Assembly (NCBI RefSeq): GCF_030445035.2
Contig: NC_080696.1
Location: 25,991,661-26,055,660 of the forward strand
DNA length: 64,000 bases
Direction of reading: 5' to 3'
From: Dasypus novemcinctus
Taxonomy: Eukaryota > Chordata > Mammalia > Cingulata > Dasypodidae
Positions within the stretch are counted from its first letter, which is position 1. The number at the start of each line of letters is the position of its first letter. The notes under the pieces were generated by a model. That model saw only the letters and a program-made list of their open reading frames with translations, was not told the origin of the DNA and did no database searches. Made by a program: the position numbers and the translations under genes. Positions 11,640 to 23,209 of this stretch are shown one piece after another.

Positions 11640-12350
11640 AAATAGTCAGGAGTAAACTTAACCGATGTTGTAAAGCTCTTGTATTCAGAAAACTGCAACT
11701 CACTGTTAAAACAAATTGAAAAAGCCCTAAATAACTGGAAGAACATTCCATGCTCATGGATTGGAAGACTAAATATCATTAAGATGTCAATTCTATTCAA
11801 ATTGATATACAGATTTAATGCAATCCTGATAAAAAAAAAACACCAGCATTAAAGAAAAAATAAAAAAAACATGATTATTAAATTTATTTGGAAGGATAAA
11901 GAGTCCTGAATAGCCAGAAACATCATAAAAAGAAAAAGTGAAACCTCATCTCCAGACCTTAAATCATAATACCTACCTATGGTGGTAAAAACAACATGGT
12001 ACTGGTCTAAAGACAGACACAATAGAAAAAAAAATTATGGTTCAGAAACAGAACCTCACAGGTCTGGTCAAGTGATTTTTTCACTAGCCTGTCAAACTCA
12101 CACAGCTCTGGCAGAACAATCCATTCACAAATAGTGCTGAAAGACTTGGACATCCATAGCTGAAAGAAGAAAAGCGGACCTCTATCTCACACCATATCCA
12201 AAAACTAACTCAAAATGGATCAAAAAACTAAAAATAAAAGCAAGAAGCATAAAACATCTAGAAGAAATTATTGGAAAATATCTTCAAGACCTGGTGGTAA
12301 GTGGTGGATCTTAAAAGAGATAAGAGAAGGACTGAGTGGACTACTGATAT
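11640..12350 (+). pseudogene. L1-A ORF2 3' remnant
   Basis: The sequence matches the distal part of ORF2 downstream of the reverse transcriptase core, collinear with 29.2-29.95 kb in L1-C. There are many stops. A further internal loss before 12350 joins it to the 3' UTR. Confidence 0.75.
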
Positions 12351-13420
12351 TTAATGTATGTAGAAGTTTTAATTAGCTTTACTGTAAAATTGTGGAAATG
12401 TATAGAGTGGATGGTAACATAGAGTAAGAGCTAGTTTATAAATGGGGATGTGACTGAAAATTGTAGTCTAGTTATGTAAATGCCAATTGACAGACTACTT
12501 GAGAATAGTCTAGGAACTGGATAGCACAGTAAACTAAGAGGTGGGTGAGAATTGTGGTTGATGGTACAGGTGAAAGAGAGTCCTTTGTTAGCTAGAACAA
12601 ATGTATATCACTACTGCAGGGTGTTGGGAATGTGGAGAAGCATGGGAAAAATACAGCTGGAGTGACCTATGGACTGTGGTTAGTAGAATAATATAATAGT
12701 CTTTCCTCTATGCAAAAGATGCACTGTGTTGATACTGAGACAGTATGGAAAATGTGAGCCAAATGTACACTATGGACATGGCAATAATCATATGATATTA
12801 TTTTGTCCATAGCAAATGACACACCACATTGTGGTGTGTTGATGGAGGGGTGTTGTTTGGGAATTTTGCACATGTGCATGATTGTTTTGTAAGTTTACAA
12901 CTTGTGTCATGAAAAATATATATTTAAAAAATAATAATAGGGTGGGTTGGGAGAAAAACACACCAAATGTAAGATAAAAGCTATGCTTAGTAGTAAGATT
13001 TTGACAGTGTTCTTTCATAGCTTGTAACAAACTTCTCATGACAATGCAAGGTGTTGGTGGAGGGTTGAAGTATGGGACCCCTGAATGATGTTAGGCATGC
13101 TTGCTTTGTAAGTTCACAACTTTTACTATACACTTAATTGTTTATGTATGTTCATATGTAAATGATATAAAGATAATAGTAATCGGATTGGTTAGGGAAA
13201 AAAATACTTTGTTTAGTAGTAATATTTTGACAATGCCCTTTAATCATTAGTTAGAAAGGTTTAAAAACAATGCAAGTTGTTGATGGTAGGGTGAGATGTT
13301 ATATATGTTTATTTGATGTTATATATGTTTGTTTTGTAAGTTCACAACTATTATACATTTATTGTTTATGTATGTATCTATATGAGTGATACATTTCAAT
13401 AAATTAAAAAATAAAAAACA
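12350..13420 (+). repeat. L1-A 3' UTR with about three tandem units
   Basis: Units of roughly 220-240 bp starting near 12700, 12945 and 13185 repeat the same order of words: 'gta(g)taatattttgac', 'tgtaacaaa', 'gcaaggtgttggtgg' and 'ttttgtaagttcacaac'. The corresponding 3' UTR of L1-C (30.65-31.64 kb) has only two such units, so the number varies between copies. The last A-rich stretch near 13400-13430 is the poly(A) end. Confidence 0.65.
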
Positions 13421-13429
13421 AAAACACAC

Positions 13430-15594
13430 ATTAAAAGCATACAACAGTTGACTTAAAATGATGGAAGAAAGAATACAGATCAACTGAAATTGAAGGAAAA
13501 TAGATAGAGAATAGAATGGAAAAAACTGAGCAAGGGTTCAGGGAGTAGAATCATAACATAAGCAAAAACAAATAATTTTCAAGGAAGTTCCAGAAGGAGA
13601 AGAAAAGGGACAAGAGCAGTTGGAGTATTTGAGGAAATAATGGCTGAAAATTTCCCAACTCTCATTAAAGAAATGTTCAAGAAGCACAGTGTATCCCAAA
13701 AGAATAGACCTCCTCCAAGACATGCAGTACTTAAACTTCGAAGATAAAGAGAAAAATCTAAGAGTAACAAGGCAGAAGAGAAACATCACACATAATTGAT
13801 GTCCAGTAAATGCTTAGTGCATATTTCTCATCAGGAGTCATGGAGAAGAGAAGGCAGTGGAATGATATTATGAGGATACTCAAAGAGAAACATTGACAAT
13901 CAGGAATTCATTTTATGGAAAAATTGTACTTTAAATATGAAGGTGATTTTAAAATATTCACAAACAAACAGAAATTAAGAGAGTTCATAAAAAAGAATCT
14001 GCCTTTGCAGGAATTATTGAAGTGAGTTTTAGAGAATGAAAGAAAAGACAGGGAAAGAGTATTGCAGAAGAGTATAGAAGGCTGAAAAAAGATAACCACA
14101 AGTGGAGAAACTTGGACTCAGAGAAGATATGACATAATAAAATCAAAGAATAAAATCATGGAAGTAAATAATGAATATACTGTAATGTCATTCAATGTGA
14201 ATGGATTAATTTTCCCAATCAAAATAAAAAGCATCCTTAACATGATAAAGCTTATATATGAAAAGCCCACAGGTAACATAATGCTCAATGTGAAAGGCTA
14301 AAAATTTCCCTCTAAGATGTGAAATAAGACACAGAGCCCACTGTCATTTCTCTTACATTACACTGTATTAGAATTACTTTTTTGAACACTTACACAAGAA
14401 AAAGAAATAAAAGTCATCCAAATTGGTAAAGAAGAGGAAAATTTTCACCATTTGCAGATAACATGGTCCTCTACATAGAAAGCCCTGAAAAATTAACAAT
14501 AAATCTTCTAGAGTTGATAAATGGGTTCAGAAAATTGTCAGGATATAAGATCAACAGACAAAAATGTGAAGCTTTTCTGTACATGCAAAATAAGCAATCT
14601 GAGGAGTAAATCAAGAAAAAAATTAAATTTAACAATAGTAACAGAAGAATCAAATTGTCAGGGATTAATTTTACTAATGACATAAAGGAGTTGTACAAAA
14701 AGAACCTCACAAAAATTTTAAAAGAAATCAAAGATCTAAATAAATGGAAGACTGCTTCATGTTCATGCATTGGAAGATGAAACACCATTAAGATATCTGT
14801 TCCACACAAATTGTTTTTACAGATATAATGCAATCCCATGAAAATTGCAACAGAACTTTTCATGGAATTCTTAAAGCTAATTATGAAATTTGGATGGGCA
14901 AGGGAATCTGAAGGGCCAAATATATATTGAAATAAAAAGCCAAACAAAATTGGAGGAATCACACTCCCTAAATTTAAACCTTACTACAAAGCTACAGTGG
15001 TCAAATCTGCAGGGTTAGATCTCTGACAAAGGAAACCAAATTGAAAGTTCTGATATAGTTCTCACTTAGAAAATGAACTGATACTTGACCAGCCTACCAA
15101 GTTCACTGAACTGGGACAGAATGGCCTCATCAACAAATGGCGTGGGGAAAACTGGATACGCATATCCAAAACAAAAAATGACACACTGTCTTATGTAGTA
15201 AGCAAAAGCTAACTCAAGATGGGTCAAAGACCTAAATGTAAAAACAAGATCACAAGACTACTAGAAGGTAATATAGGAAACCACTATAATCATTTCCACT
15301 AGTAGTTGGAAATGATTTAATAAGTTTTACACCCAAATGAGTAACAAAAGAAAAAATAAATAAATGGAACCTCCAAAAAATTAAAACTTTTGTGCTTAAA
15401 AGGAGTTTGTCGAGGAAGTGAAAAAGTAGCCTTCCCAATTGGAGAAAATATATGGGATCCATTTAGCCATTAAGGTCCCAATATAAAGGATATATATTTA
15501 AAATCCTACATCTAAAAATTAAAAAGACAAACAAACCATTTAAAGAATGGACAAGAGATTTGAATAGACACAATACCAAAGAGAAAATACACAT
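13430..15594 (+). mobile_element. Older L1 copy L1-B, 5' part (ORF1 end and ORF2)
   Basis: The region 13440-14100 corresponds to the second half of ORF1; the text after 14160 gives the ORF1-ORF2 junction, then jumps to reverse transcriptase sequence (14240 onward), so the endonuclease and early RT region are missing. The segment 14400-15590 follows ORF2 order (compare 28930-30150 in L1-C). Numerous stops are present. The copy is more diverged than L1-A and L1-C. It is interrupted at about 15595 and resumes at about 16405. Confidence 0.8.
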
Positions 15595-16404
15595 GTATAC
15601 GTTGGACTCAGTGGTGGTTTCCTTAACTATACCTCTTCTGCTCCTTCTGTTTGAACAGATAATACTAGAGTTGATAGATGTTTGTCCAAGGGACTTAAAT
15701 CTCTGGGTTATCCACATACAAGTTGAACCCGGAATCTCAACAGGTTTGCAAGACCTACTCTCCAGTATATTGGATTTACTCAGGACAAATAACAAAGAGA
15801 TGATGATTCAAATGACCATCTCAAGAAACAGAGAAAGTCTGCAGCTGCAAGCAAGACAGTCCCATCCATCTGTCCCTGGGATCTAAGGCCCCTCTCAGTT
15901 AGAGTCGGAGTGGGCATCATCATACCAGAATCATCAGGATTGTGGGATGAACAATGGACTAAAATAGAATTCCTGTTATCCTTCAATAAACTTATTGTGA
16001 TCCCAGCAATGGAAGAATTCTTATCACTGATACAGTGGCTGTGGCCATTGTAGGTTCTAAGGGGGGAGTGAAGGAAAAAGAAGTGTAATTTTGGGACATT
16101 TTTAAGGCTGAGGAATTGTCCTGAATGACTTTGCAATAACAGATACAGGTCATTGTGTATCTTGTAACTACTTATAAAAATGTGCAGGAGAGTGTAAACT
16201 ACAATATAATCTATAGTCCTCACTTAGTGGCAATGCTGCAAGATCTGTTCTTCAATTGTGGCAAACATACCATACTAATGAAAGATGCTGATATGAGAAA
16301 ATGTGGAAGGGCTAGGGAGCAGGGCACATGGGAATCCCCTGTATTTTATGGGTAATATTTTTGTAATCTCTTTCTTTTAAAAAATAAAATATATTTAAAA
16401 ATCC
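15595..16404 (+). mobile_element. LINE-tail-like repeat inserted in L1-B, plus strand
   Basis: Non-L1-B sequence separates two collinear parts of L1-B ORF2. It contains 'gtaaactacaatataatctata' and 'atgctg...caattgtggcaaacataccatactaatgaaagatg', which is the same repeat family seen plus-strand near 17.6-17.74 and 19.4-19.7 kb and antisense at 36.3, 45.1 and 55.6 kb. The A-rich end near 16380-16400 gives its orientation. I believe it is the 3' region of an old L1M-type LINE, but the family name should be checked. Confidence 0.55.
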
Positions 16405-17160
16405 ACAGGAAAAATGCTTAACATTACTAGATATTCAAGACATGCAAATCCAAAATACAATGTAGTTTCATTTTACATCTATTAGACTGGCAGCTATTAA
16501 AAACTGAGAACTACAGTGTTGGAGAGGTTGAAGAGGAATGGGAATACACACACACTGTTAGTGTGAATGTAGAATGGTGCCACAATTGTGGATGAGAATT
16601 GGCAATTCCTCCCAGAAGTTAACTATAGAATAATGATATGATCCAGCAATCCTACTCCTGGGTATATATATGGAATTTCTGAATGCAGAAACATGAACAG
16701 ATATGCACATTCCAATGTTCATTGCAAAAATATTCAGTATTGCCAAAATCTGGAAGCAGCATAAATGTCCGACAGATGAATGGATAAGCAAAATATGGTA
16801 TATACATTCAGTGGAATATTACTCAGTTGCAAGATGGAATGAAATATGGACACTTGTGACAACATGGATCAATCTTGAAGGCCTGTATTGAGTGAAGTAA
16901 GCCAGTCACTGAAGGACATATATTGCATGATGTCATTGATATGACCTAAGCCTACTGAACAGACTTACAGAGGTAGAGTCTGGAAGATAGGTTATCAGGA
17001 GAAAGAAAGTTGGCGGAGTGTGTTCAGATGATTCTCAATATGGGTAAAAACCATGGTAAGATGTAAGGGGGTGTTTTGTCAGTGGAAGTGAGTGATTGTG
17101 GTGCAGGAATGTGAGTGAGGTTGATATTTCAGGGATATGAAGGTGAGCAGGGTATGGGAG
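16405..17160 (+). mobile_element. L1-B, 3' part (ORF2 end and 3' UTR)
   Basis: After the insertion the L1 ORF2 resumes exactly where it was interrupted ('aaaaatgcttaacattact' near 16411) and continues to the end of ORF2 near 16890, collinear with 30.17-30.65 kb of L1-C. The following 3' UTR differs from that of L1-A and L1-C, which suggests an older subfamily. Confidence 0.72.
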
Positions 17161-19734
17161 TATTGGGATGAATTATTCATGAAACGGATGGGAAGGTTGG
17201 AAGAAGGAACACATGAGCTCTGTTGATTTATAGATCCGTGGGTGAAACTACAATGGTAGGAATATTTTATATTTTGAAAAAATATGGCATAGAATGGCCG
17301 CTATTGCAGGGCATCAGTTGAGGGTGTGTTTGTGTGAAAGGGTGCACCTGGGGCAAGATTCTATGATTTATGAGTGTGCTCAACTTGGATTGTTATCTCA
17401 ATGGGTGAAGAACCATGCAATAAACTAGAATATATTAAACTTCCATCCTAGGTAGTACTGTTATAGATTCAAATAGAGGAGCAAGAACCTCTTGAGAACT
17501 TAAGGGGCACCTAATAATAGAAAACAGACCTGCATGTCAAGCCCTCAATATGAATTCATGTAACTATGAACCTAATTCTTCAAAAATTGAAAAAATAATA
17601 GTTGCTATAGGTTCTGAGGAGAATGGGGAGAAGAATGGGTGGAATATAGGGCATTTTGGTGGCAATGGAATTGATCTATATGATCTTGCCAAGATAGATA
17701 CAGGCCATTATACATATTGTCAGAATCTATAAAAGGAAAAAAGGAAAATAAAACCATAATGTAAGCCAATGACCATTGTTAGCAACAATACTTCATCTGT
17801 TCATCTGTTCATCAAATGTAATAATTTGAAATTTATTCATGCAAGATATTATTGGTATGGGAGGTTGTGGGGTGGCAGGGTGGTATATAGGAATCCCCTA
17901 CATTTCTATGTGACTTTCTGTAGCCAAAAATTTTCGGAAGTTAAGTGAAATAAATAAGACCCTGGGAGAACATGCAGAAGAAATTGTCAATATATGAAAA
18001 GAAAACAGACCAACAGTGATGATAAGTACAGGCAAAAAAAAAAATATGTATGTATGTATGTAAGTATGTACGTATTTATGTTTTTGGCTTGCTTTGTTTT
18101 GGGGGAGATTATGTATTGCAGAAGGGTTGCAACTCTGGCAGGGGAGGATCATTGGTGTGGGACATCAGTATTGTGGGGATGTATGGGGATAAGTGCACAA
18201 GGTGTGTACCCTATGAATGTGAATGTGTTCATGAAGGCATGTGGTGTTGTCTCAGTGGGTGAATACCTACAGAATAACTGATGGAATATTAAATTTCCAT
18301 CCTTTAGAGTTCTAATACATTCTCTCATAGAGTGGAAAGAATCTCTTGAGTACATGGGCAGTATCAAGTGAAGGACGAAAGAACAACAACCCAGGCCCTT
18401 GATTTTGATGATTGTATTTATGAAGTTTGCTCTTGGCAGTTGAAACTAAACCTAGGAATATATATTGCCTAAAAGTTACCTCCTGAAGACCTCTTTGTTG
18501 CTCAAATTTGGCATCTTTCTGTCAAACTCAGCAAATAAATTTGCTATGTTCCCCTGGGTGTGTAATATGACTCCCAAGAATGAGACACCCTGGCATTGAG
18601 GGACTATTACCAAGCATCAAATAATGATGTATTTGGAAAAAGATCTTGACCAAATGGGGAAATATTAAATAAAAATGAATTTCAAAGTCAAGAGACTCCA
18701 AAGTGAGTCAGGACTTCATTCAATGTTACCCTTATGCATGTCTCAGGAGGACCTCACTGACTACTACAGTAAACAGTGCATCAAACAGGTGCACCTGGGG
18801 ACACTAGAGGATTCCAGGTACTTTTGGTGGGCAGACAACCCTAAGAAATTGGCATCCTTTCAGTGGGTCTTACCATGCAATATATGATATCTTGTGTCCC
18901 CAATGTATCAGACTGAGAATCATTTACAATTTTCCTACACATTGTTCTTCTGTCTCTTTTATTGGAACCTATATTTAGCATTACCTATTAAATATATGTT
19001 CCAAAGATTAAATCTTTTGAATTTTCATTTTCCAGTTAAGATTTGAAGCTCAGCATAGTTGCAATCAACACCTATTCTCCCATTCATCAGACTCACCTAA
19101 GAAAACTAAAAAATGAATGATGATGGGCAACAACCATCACAAGAACTGAGAGAATCTATTAATACATGTGCAAGGCAGACAGTTTCATTATCTGACCCAT
19201 GAAGTCTAAGCCACCAGTTAATTGGAAACAGAGTGGGCCTCATTATCCCCAAATCCTCAAGACTGAGGAATGAACAAACACAAGGAAGTAATTCATCTAG
19301 GTCTAAAGTAGACTATTATTATTCTAGTAATGAAAGAACTTGTAACATTGATATAAGACAATGAAGAGGAAATGAGGGAATCGAGAGGGAATAATAGGAG
19401 TATTATGGGGCATTTTGGGGAAATTGAGGTTGTTCTGCATGTTAATGCAATGACAGATAGTCGATGATACATTTTTTCAAAACCTTTAAAATTGTGTGAT
19501 GCAAGAGTAAACTATAATCTAAACTAAGACCATGCTTAGAAGGAATGCTTCACTATGTGTTCATTAATTGTAACAAATGTTATATATTAATAAAAGATAT
19601 TGTCAATGGACAACAATGTGGGAGAGGGGGAGAGAGAGAGAAGAGTATGTGGGACTTCCCCGTATTTTTTATGGAACATTTATGTAATCTAAAACTCCTC
19701 TAAAAATAGAGAAAAATAGGTAAAGACTGATCCT
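17161..19734 (+). repeat. Degenerate LINE 3'-region repeats, at least two copies in tandem
   Basis: Two similar stretches (about 17300-17740 and 18110-19710) share the order 'gtgggtgaa(ga)a', 'attaaa(c/t)ttccatcc' and 'cctcttgag'. The second then runs on into 'gagtgtaaactataatct'-type sequence at 19505-19700 and an A-rich end. It belongs to the same repeat family as 15595-16404. A short (TATG)n tract lies at 18046-18075. No intact open frame is present. Confidence 0.5.
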
Positions 19735-19805
19735 TGTGAGTGTAGCTCAGTGTTTGAGCTCCTGCTTGCATGTATGAAGTCCCAGGTTCAATCCCTGGTA
19801 TATCC
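19735..19805 (+). mobile_element. Short tRNA-Ala-like SINE head (DAS-I or ID-like)
   Basis: The 70-bp unit has a polymerase III A box ('gtgtagctcagtgtttgagc' at 19739-19758) and a B box ('aggttcaatccctgg' at 19783-19797), and is followed by an (AT)n tract at 19808-19830. It looks like a tRNA-Ala gene copy without a usable anticodon arm or a CCA/terminator context, so I call it a SINE head rather than a tRNA gene. Confidence 0.7.
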
Positions 19806-19807
19806 TA

Positions 19808-19830
19808 AATATATATATATATATATATAT
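19808..19830. repeat. (AT)n microsatellite
   Basis: A run of alternating A and T of about 22 bp directly follows the SINE head. Confidence 0.9.
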
Positions 19831-19849
19831 AAACTTACACAATAGATTA

Positions 19850-22087
19850 AAAAAACACACAAAAAAAACATGAACAATCCAAATGCTGTCTACAAGAGAC
19901 TTAATTCCAGGAATACAAAAGAATTGACACTGTAAGGTAGGAAAAAGATTCTCCACAGAAACAATAAACAAAAAATAGAGTGTTGCAATATGAAAGACAA
20001 AAAGCAAGAAATTAAAAATAATGTGGAAACAAAAAAGCAGCAGATTTGAATAGACAGAGGAAAGAATTAGTTACATGGAAGATAGGCTACCTAAAAACTT
20101 TCAGAAAGAAGAGATAGACCAAAAAAAATTTAAATTTCAGTGATGGATTGAAGACATAAAATTCACAAACATAGGCTTTATTTGAATCATAGAGGGAGAA
20201 GAAAATGGAAATGTGTCAGCAAGTTTACTTGATAAAAAATGGCAAAATTTCCCTTTTCTTTTGAGGGATGTGGACATACATATCTAGGAAGCACAGCCCA
20301 CTGTACATAGAATAAATCCTAGAAGAACTACACTGAGATGCATACTTCTCAGACTGTCAAAAGCTCAAGACAAAGATAGAATCCAGAAAGCAGCAAAGAA
20401 AAAGAATTCCATAACATATAAGTGAAACTAAATTAGAGTAAATGCTCATTTCTCATCTGCAACCATGGAGGCAAGAAGACATAGCAAAGGTGCTGTTAGG
20501 AAAACACTGTCAGCTAACAATTTTATATCAAGGAATATTGTCCCTCAAAAAGGAGGGAGAGTTCAAAATATTCACAGATAAAAGGAGATCAAGAGAGTGT
20601 TTCAACAGTAGTAATACCCTTTAAGAATTACTAAAATGGGTTCTGCAGGTTGCAAGGAAAAAACAGAAAAGAGAGTGTGGTGGAGAGCATCAAAAGAAGA
20701 TTATAGATAAGAGTAACTAAAAGGATAAAAAGCAAATTTTAAAAATCTGACATATATAAGCCTAAAGAAAAAAGCCTAAATAAGTACTGCCTTTACAGCA
20801 ATAATATTGTATGTTAAAAGTTGGAACTCTCCAATCAAGAGATTCAGATTGGCAGAAATGGATAAGAAGATATGACACATCTATATGCTGCTTATAAGAA
20901 ACTCATCTTAGATTCAGGGACACAAGTTGCAAATGAAAGGCTGGAAAATGATTTTACATGCAAACAATAATCCAAAATTGGCAGAAGTAGTTGTATGATT
21001 ATCAGACAGCATAATATTTAAATGCTAAGCTGTTTTAACAGACAAAGAATGATACTGTATTTTAATAAAAGGGGCCCTCTTCAAAGGGGAAAGAACACGC
21101 ATAAATATGATGCTGCTAAGTAGGAAGCCCAAAATACTTGTTGCAAATACTGAAAAAAATTTAATTGGGGAAATAGATATCTATACAATCATAGTGGGGG
21201 ATTTGGTACACCATTATAATCATTTAACATAACATGTTGACAGAGGTGCAGTGAAGAAACAGAGATCTTGAATAATATGTTAGAGGAACTCGACCTAATG
21301 AACTTAAATAGAATATTACAGGAAAAACAGCTGGATATATATTTTTCTCAAGTGCTCATGTGTCATTCCCTAGGCTATATCATAGGACAAGTTTCAATTG
21401 ATTCAGGATGATTTAAATGTTAAAAAGAAATTTCTCTGTCCACAGTGGAATAGAGGTGGAAATCAAAGGATAGAGAACTTGGGAAACGGACTTGGCCCAG
21501 TGGTTAGGGCATCCATCTACCACATGGGAGGTCTGCGGTTCAAACCCCGGGCCTCCTTGATCCGTGTGGAGCTGGCCCATGTGCAGTGCTGATGTGCGCA
21601 AGGAGTGCCGCACCACGCAGGGGTGTCTCCCGCATAGGGGAGCCTCACATGCAAGGAGTGCGCCCCGTAAGGAGAGCCGCCCAGTGCAAAAGAAAAGTGC
21701 AGCCTGCCCAGGAATGGCGCCACCCACACTTCCCGTGTCACTGATGACAAGTGCCACTGACGACAACAGGACAACAGAAGTGGACAAAGAAACAAGACGC
21801 AGCAAATAGACACAGAGAACAGACAACCGGGGGAGGGGGGGAATTAAATAAATAAATAAATCTTTAAAAAAAAAGGATAGAGAACTGGAATAGATGAAAT
21901 ACATGGAAGGTAAACAACACACTGCTAAAGAATCAATGGAGTAAAGTGAAAATTGTCAGAGATATCAGTAACTACCTCAAAGTGAATGAAAGTGAGAACA
22001 CAACATAAGAAAATTTATGGAATGCAGTTAAATCAGTGCTGGGAGGAAACTCAATAGCCCTATATTTCTATTAAAAAGGAAGAAATC
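19850..22087 (+). mobile_element. L1-D, first piece (ORF1, endonuclease part of ORF2)
   Basis: The stretch 20040-20640 follows L1 ORF1 and 20780-22087 follows the start of ORF2, with endonuclease-region words such as 'ctgcttataagaaactca' near 20889. Stops are frequent. The piece at 19860-20030 also reads like L1 ORF2 endonuclease but is out of order and may be a separate fragment. The copy is interrupted at 21481 by a DAS SINE and at 22088 by L1-C. It continues at 31641 and 41171. Confidence 0.75.
21481..21871 (+). mobile_element. DAS SINE with perfect 15-bp target duplication
   Basis: A full copy with head 'gggaaacggacttggcccag', B-box-like 'gcggttcaaacccc' at 21534-21547, DAS body and an 'aaataaataaataaatc' tail. 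It is bracketed by AAAGGATAGAGAACT at 21465-21479 and 21872-21886, 15 of 15 identical, which indicates a relatively recent insertion. It sits inside L1-D and therefore post-dates it. Confidence 0.95.
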
Positions 22088-22109
22088 AGCAAGAAAGAAA
22101 AGATAAGAA

Positions 22110-23145
22110 ATCCCTAAACTAAAGGGAGAAACTGCACCCAGAATAAATACATCTAGCAAGCCAGAAGTGGAAACACCAAAAAAAATTACAATCCATATCC
22201 CAAGAAACAGGAAGAGAGGGCCCAATTAAAAGAAAAAAGATAAGCGTGCAGATGACATAAAAGAGTTGAGACAACTAATATTAGATGTTCAAACAAATCT
22301 CCTTTATAAATTCAATGAGATGGCTGAAGAGATTAAGGAGATTAAGAAGACATTGGATGAACACAAAGAAGAATTTGAAAGCATACATAGAAAAATAGCA
22401 GAACTTATGAGAATAAAGGTGAAATAAAAGAAATTATAAATACACTGGAGGCATATAACAGCAGATTTGAGGTAGCAGAAGGAAGGATCTGCAAGCTTGA
22501 AGACATGGTCTCTAAAAGCAAACAAACAAAAGAACAGATGAAGAAAAGAATGGAAAAAATTGAACAGGGTCTCAAGAAATTAAGTGACAGAAAGAGACAT
22601 GCAAACATATGTGCCATGGGTGTCCCAGAAAGGGAAGAGAAGGGAAAAAGGTCAGAAGGAATATTTGAAGAAATAATGGTAGAAAATTTCCCAACCCTAT
22701 TAAAGGACATATATATCTGTGTCCAAAAAGCACAACATTCTCCTATTCAAATAAAATTCAAACAAACCAACTCTGAGTCACATACTAATCAGAACGTCAA
22801 ATGCCAGAGACAGAGAATTCTGAGAGCAGAAAGAGAAAAGCAATGCATAACATATAAGGGATACCCAATAAGATTAATGGCGATTTCTTATCAGAAACCT
22901 TGGAGGCAAAAAGGCAGTGGTATGATATATTTAAGATACTGCAGAAGAAAAACTGCCAGCCAAGAATTTTATACCCAGGAAGATTATCTTTTAAAAATGA
23001 GGTTGATATTAGAATATTCACAGATAAACAGAAGCTGAGAGAGTGTATAACAAAAAGACCAGCTTTATGGGAAATACTAAAGGGAATGTTAATGCCTGAA
23101 AAGAAAAGACAGGAGAGAGATGCCTGGAAGAGAGTCTACAAATGA
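22110..23145 (+). pseudogene. L1-C ORF1, two frames, nearly complete
   Basis: The coiled-coil segment is rich in K and E (22260-22560). It is followed by a continuous 177-codon frame (22505-23038) covering the end of the coiled coil and the RNA-binding core, and then a frame change before the basic C-terminal tail ending at 23145. The frame change and an early stop near 22427 inactivate it. It is otherwise the best preserved ORF1 in the window. Confidence 0.78.
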
Positions 23146-23209
23146 CTACTGTATCAGTAACAGTAACTAAAAGTGTCAAATATAAAATGACAGATAAAAC
23201 ACAAAGATA

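Larger units (their letters stand above)
9170..13420 (+). mobile_element. L1 retrotransposon L1-A, full 5' end, large internal ORF2 deletion
   Basis: The element begins near 9175 with the L1 5' UTR start (the 'gcagagtaaggtgctcctagagtca' type) and runs through an ORF1 region (10.53-11.56 kb), a short ORF2 3' remnant (11.64-12.35 kb) and a 3' UTR ending in A-rich sequence near 13.42 kb. At about 11640 the sequence jumps from the ORF1-ORF2 junction to the region corresponding to 29205 in L1-C, so most of ORF2 (endonuclease and reverse transcriptase) is deleted. L1 copies itself by target-primed reverse transcription; this copy cannot. Stops and frameshifts break every frame. Confidence 0.88.

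Noticed and set aside
19735-19805. A tRNA-Ala gene
   Set aside because: A and B boxes are present, but the cloverleaf is not complete and an (AT)n tail follows, as in SINE heads.
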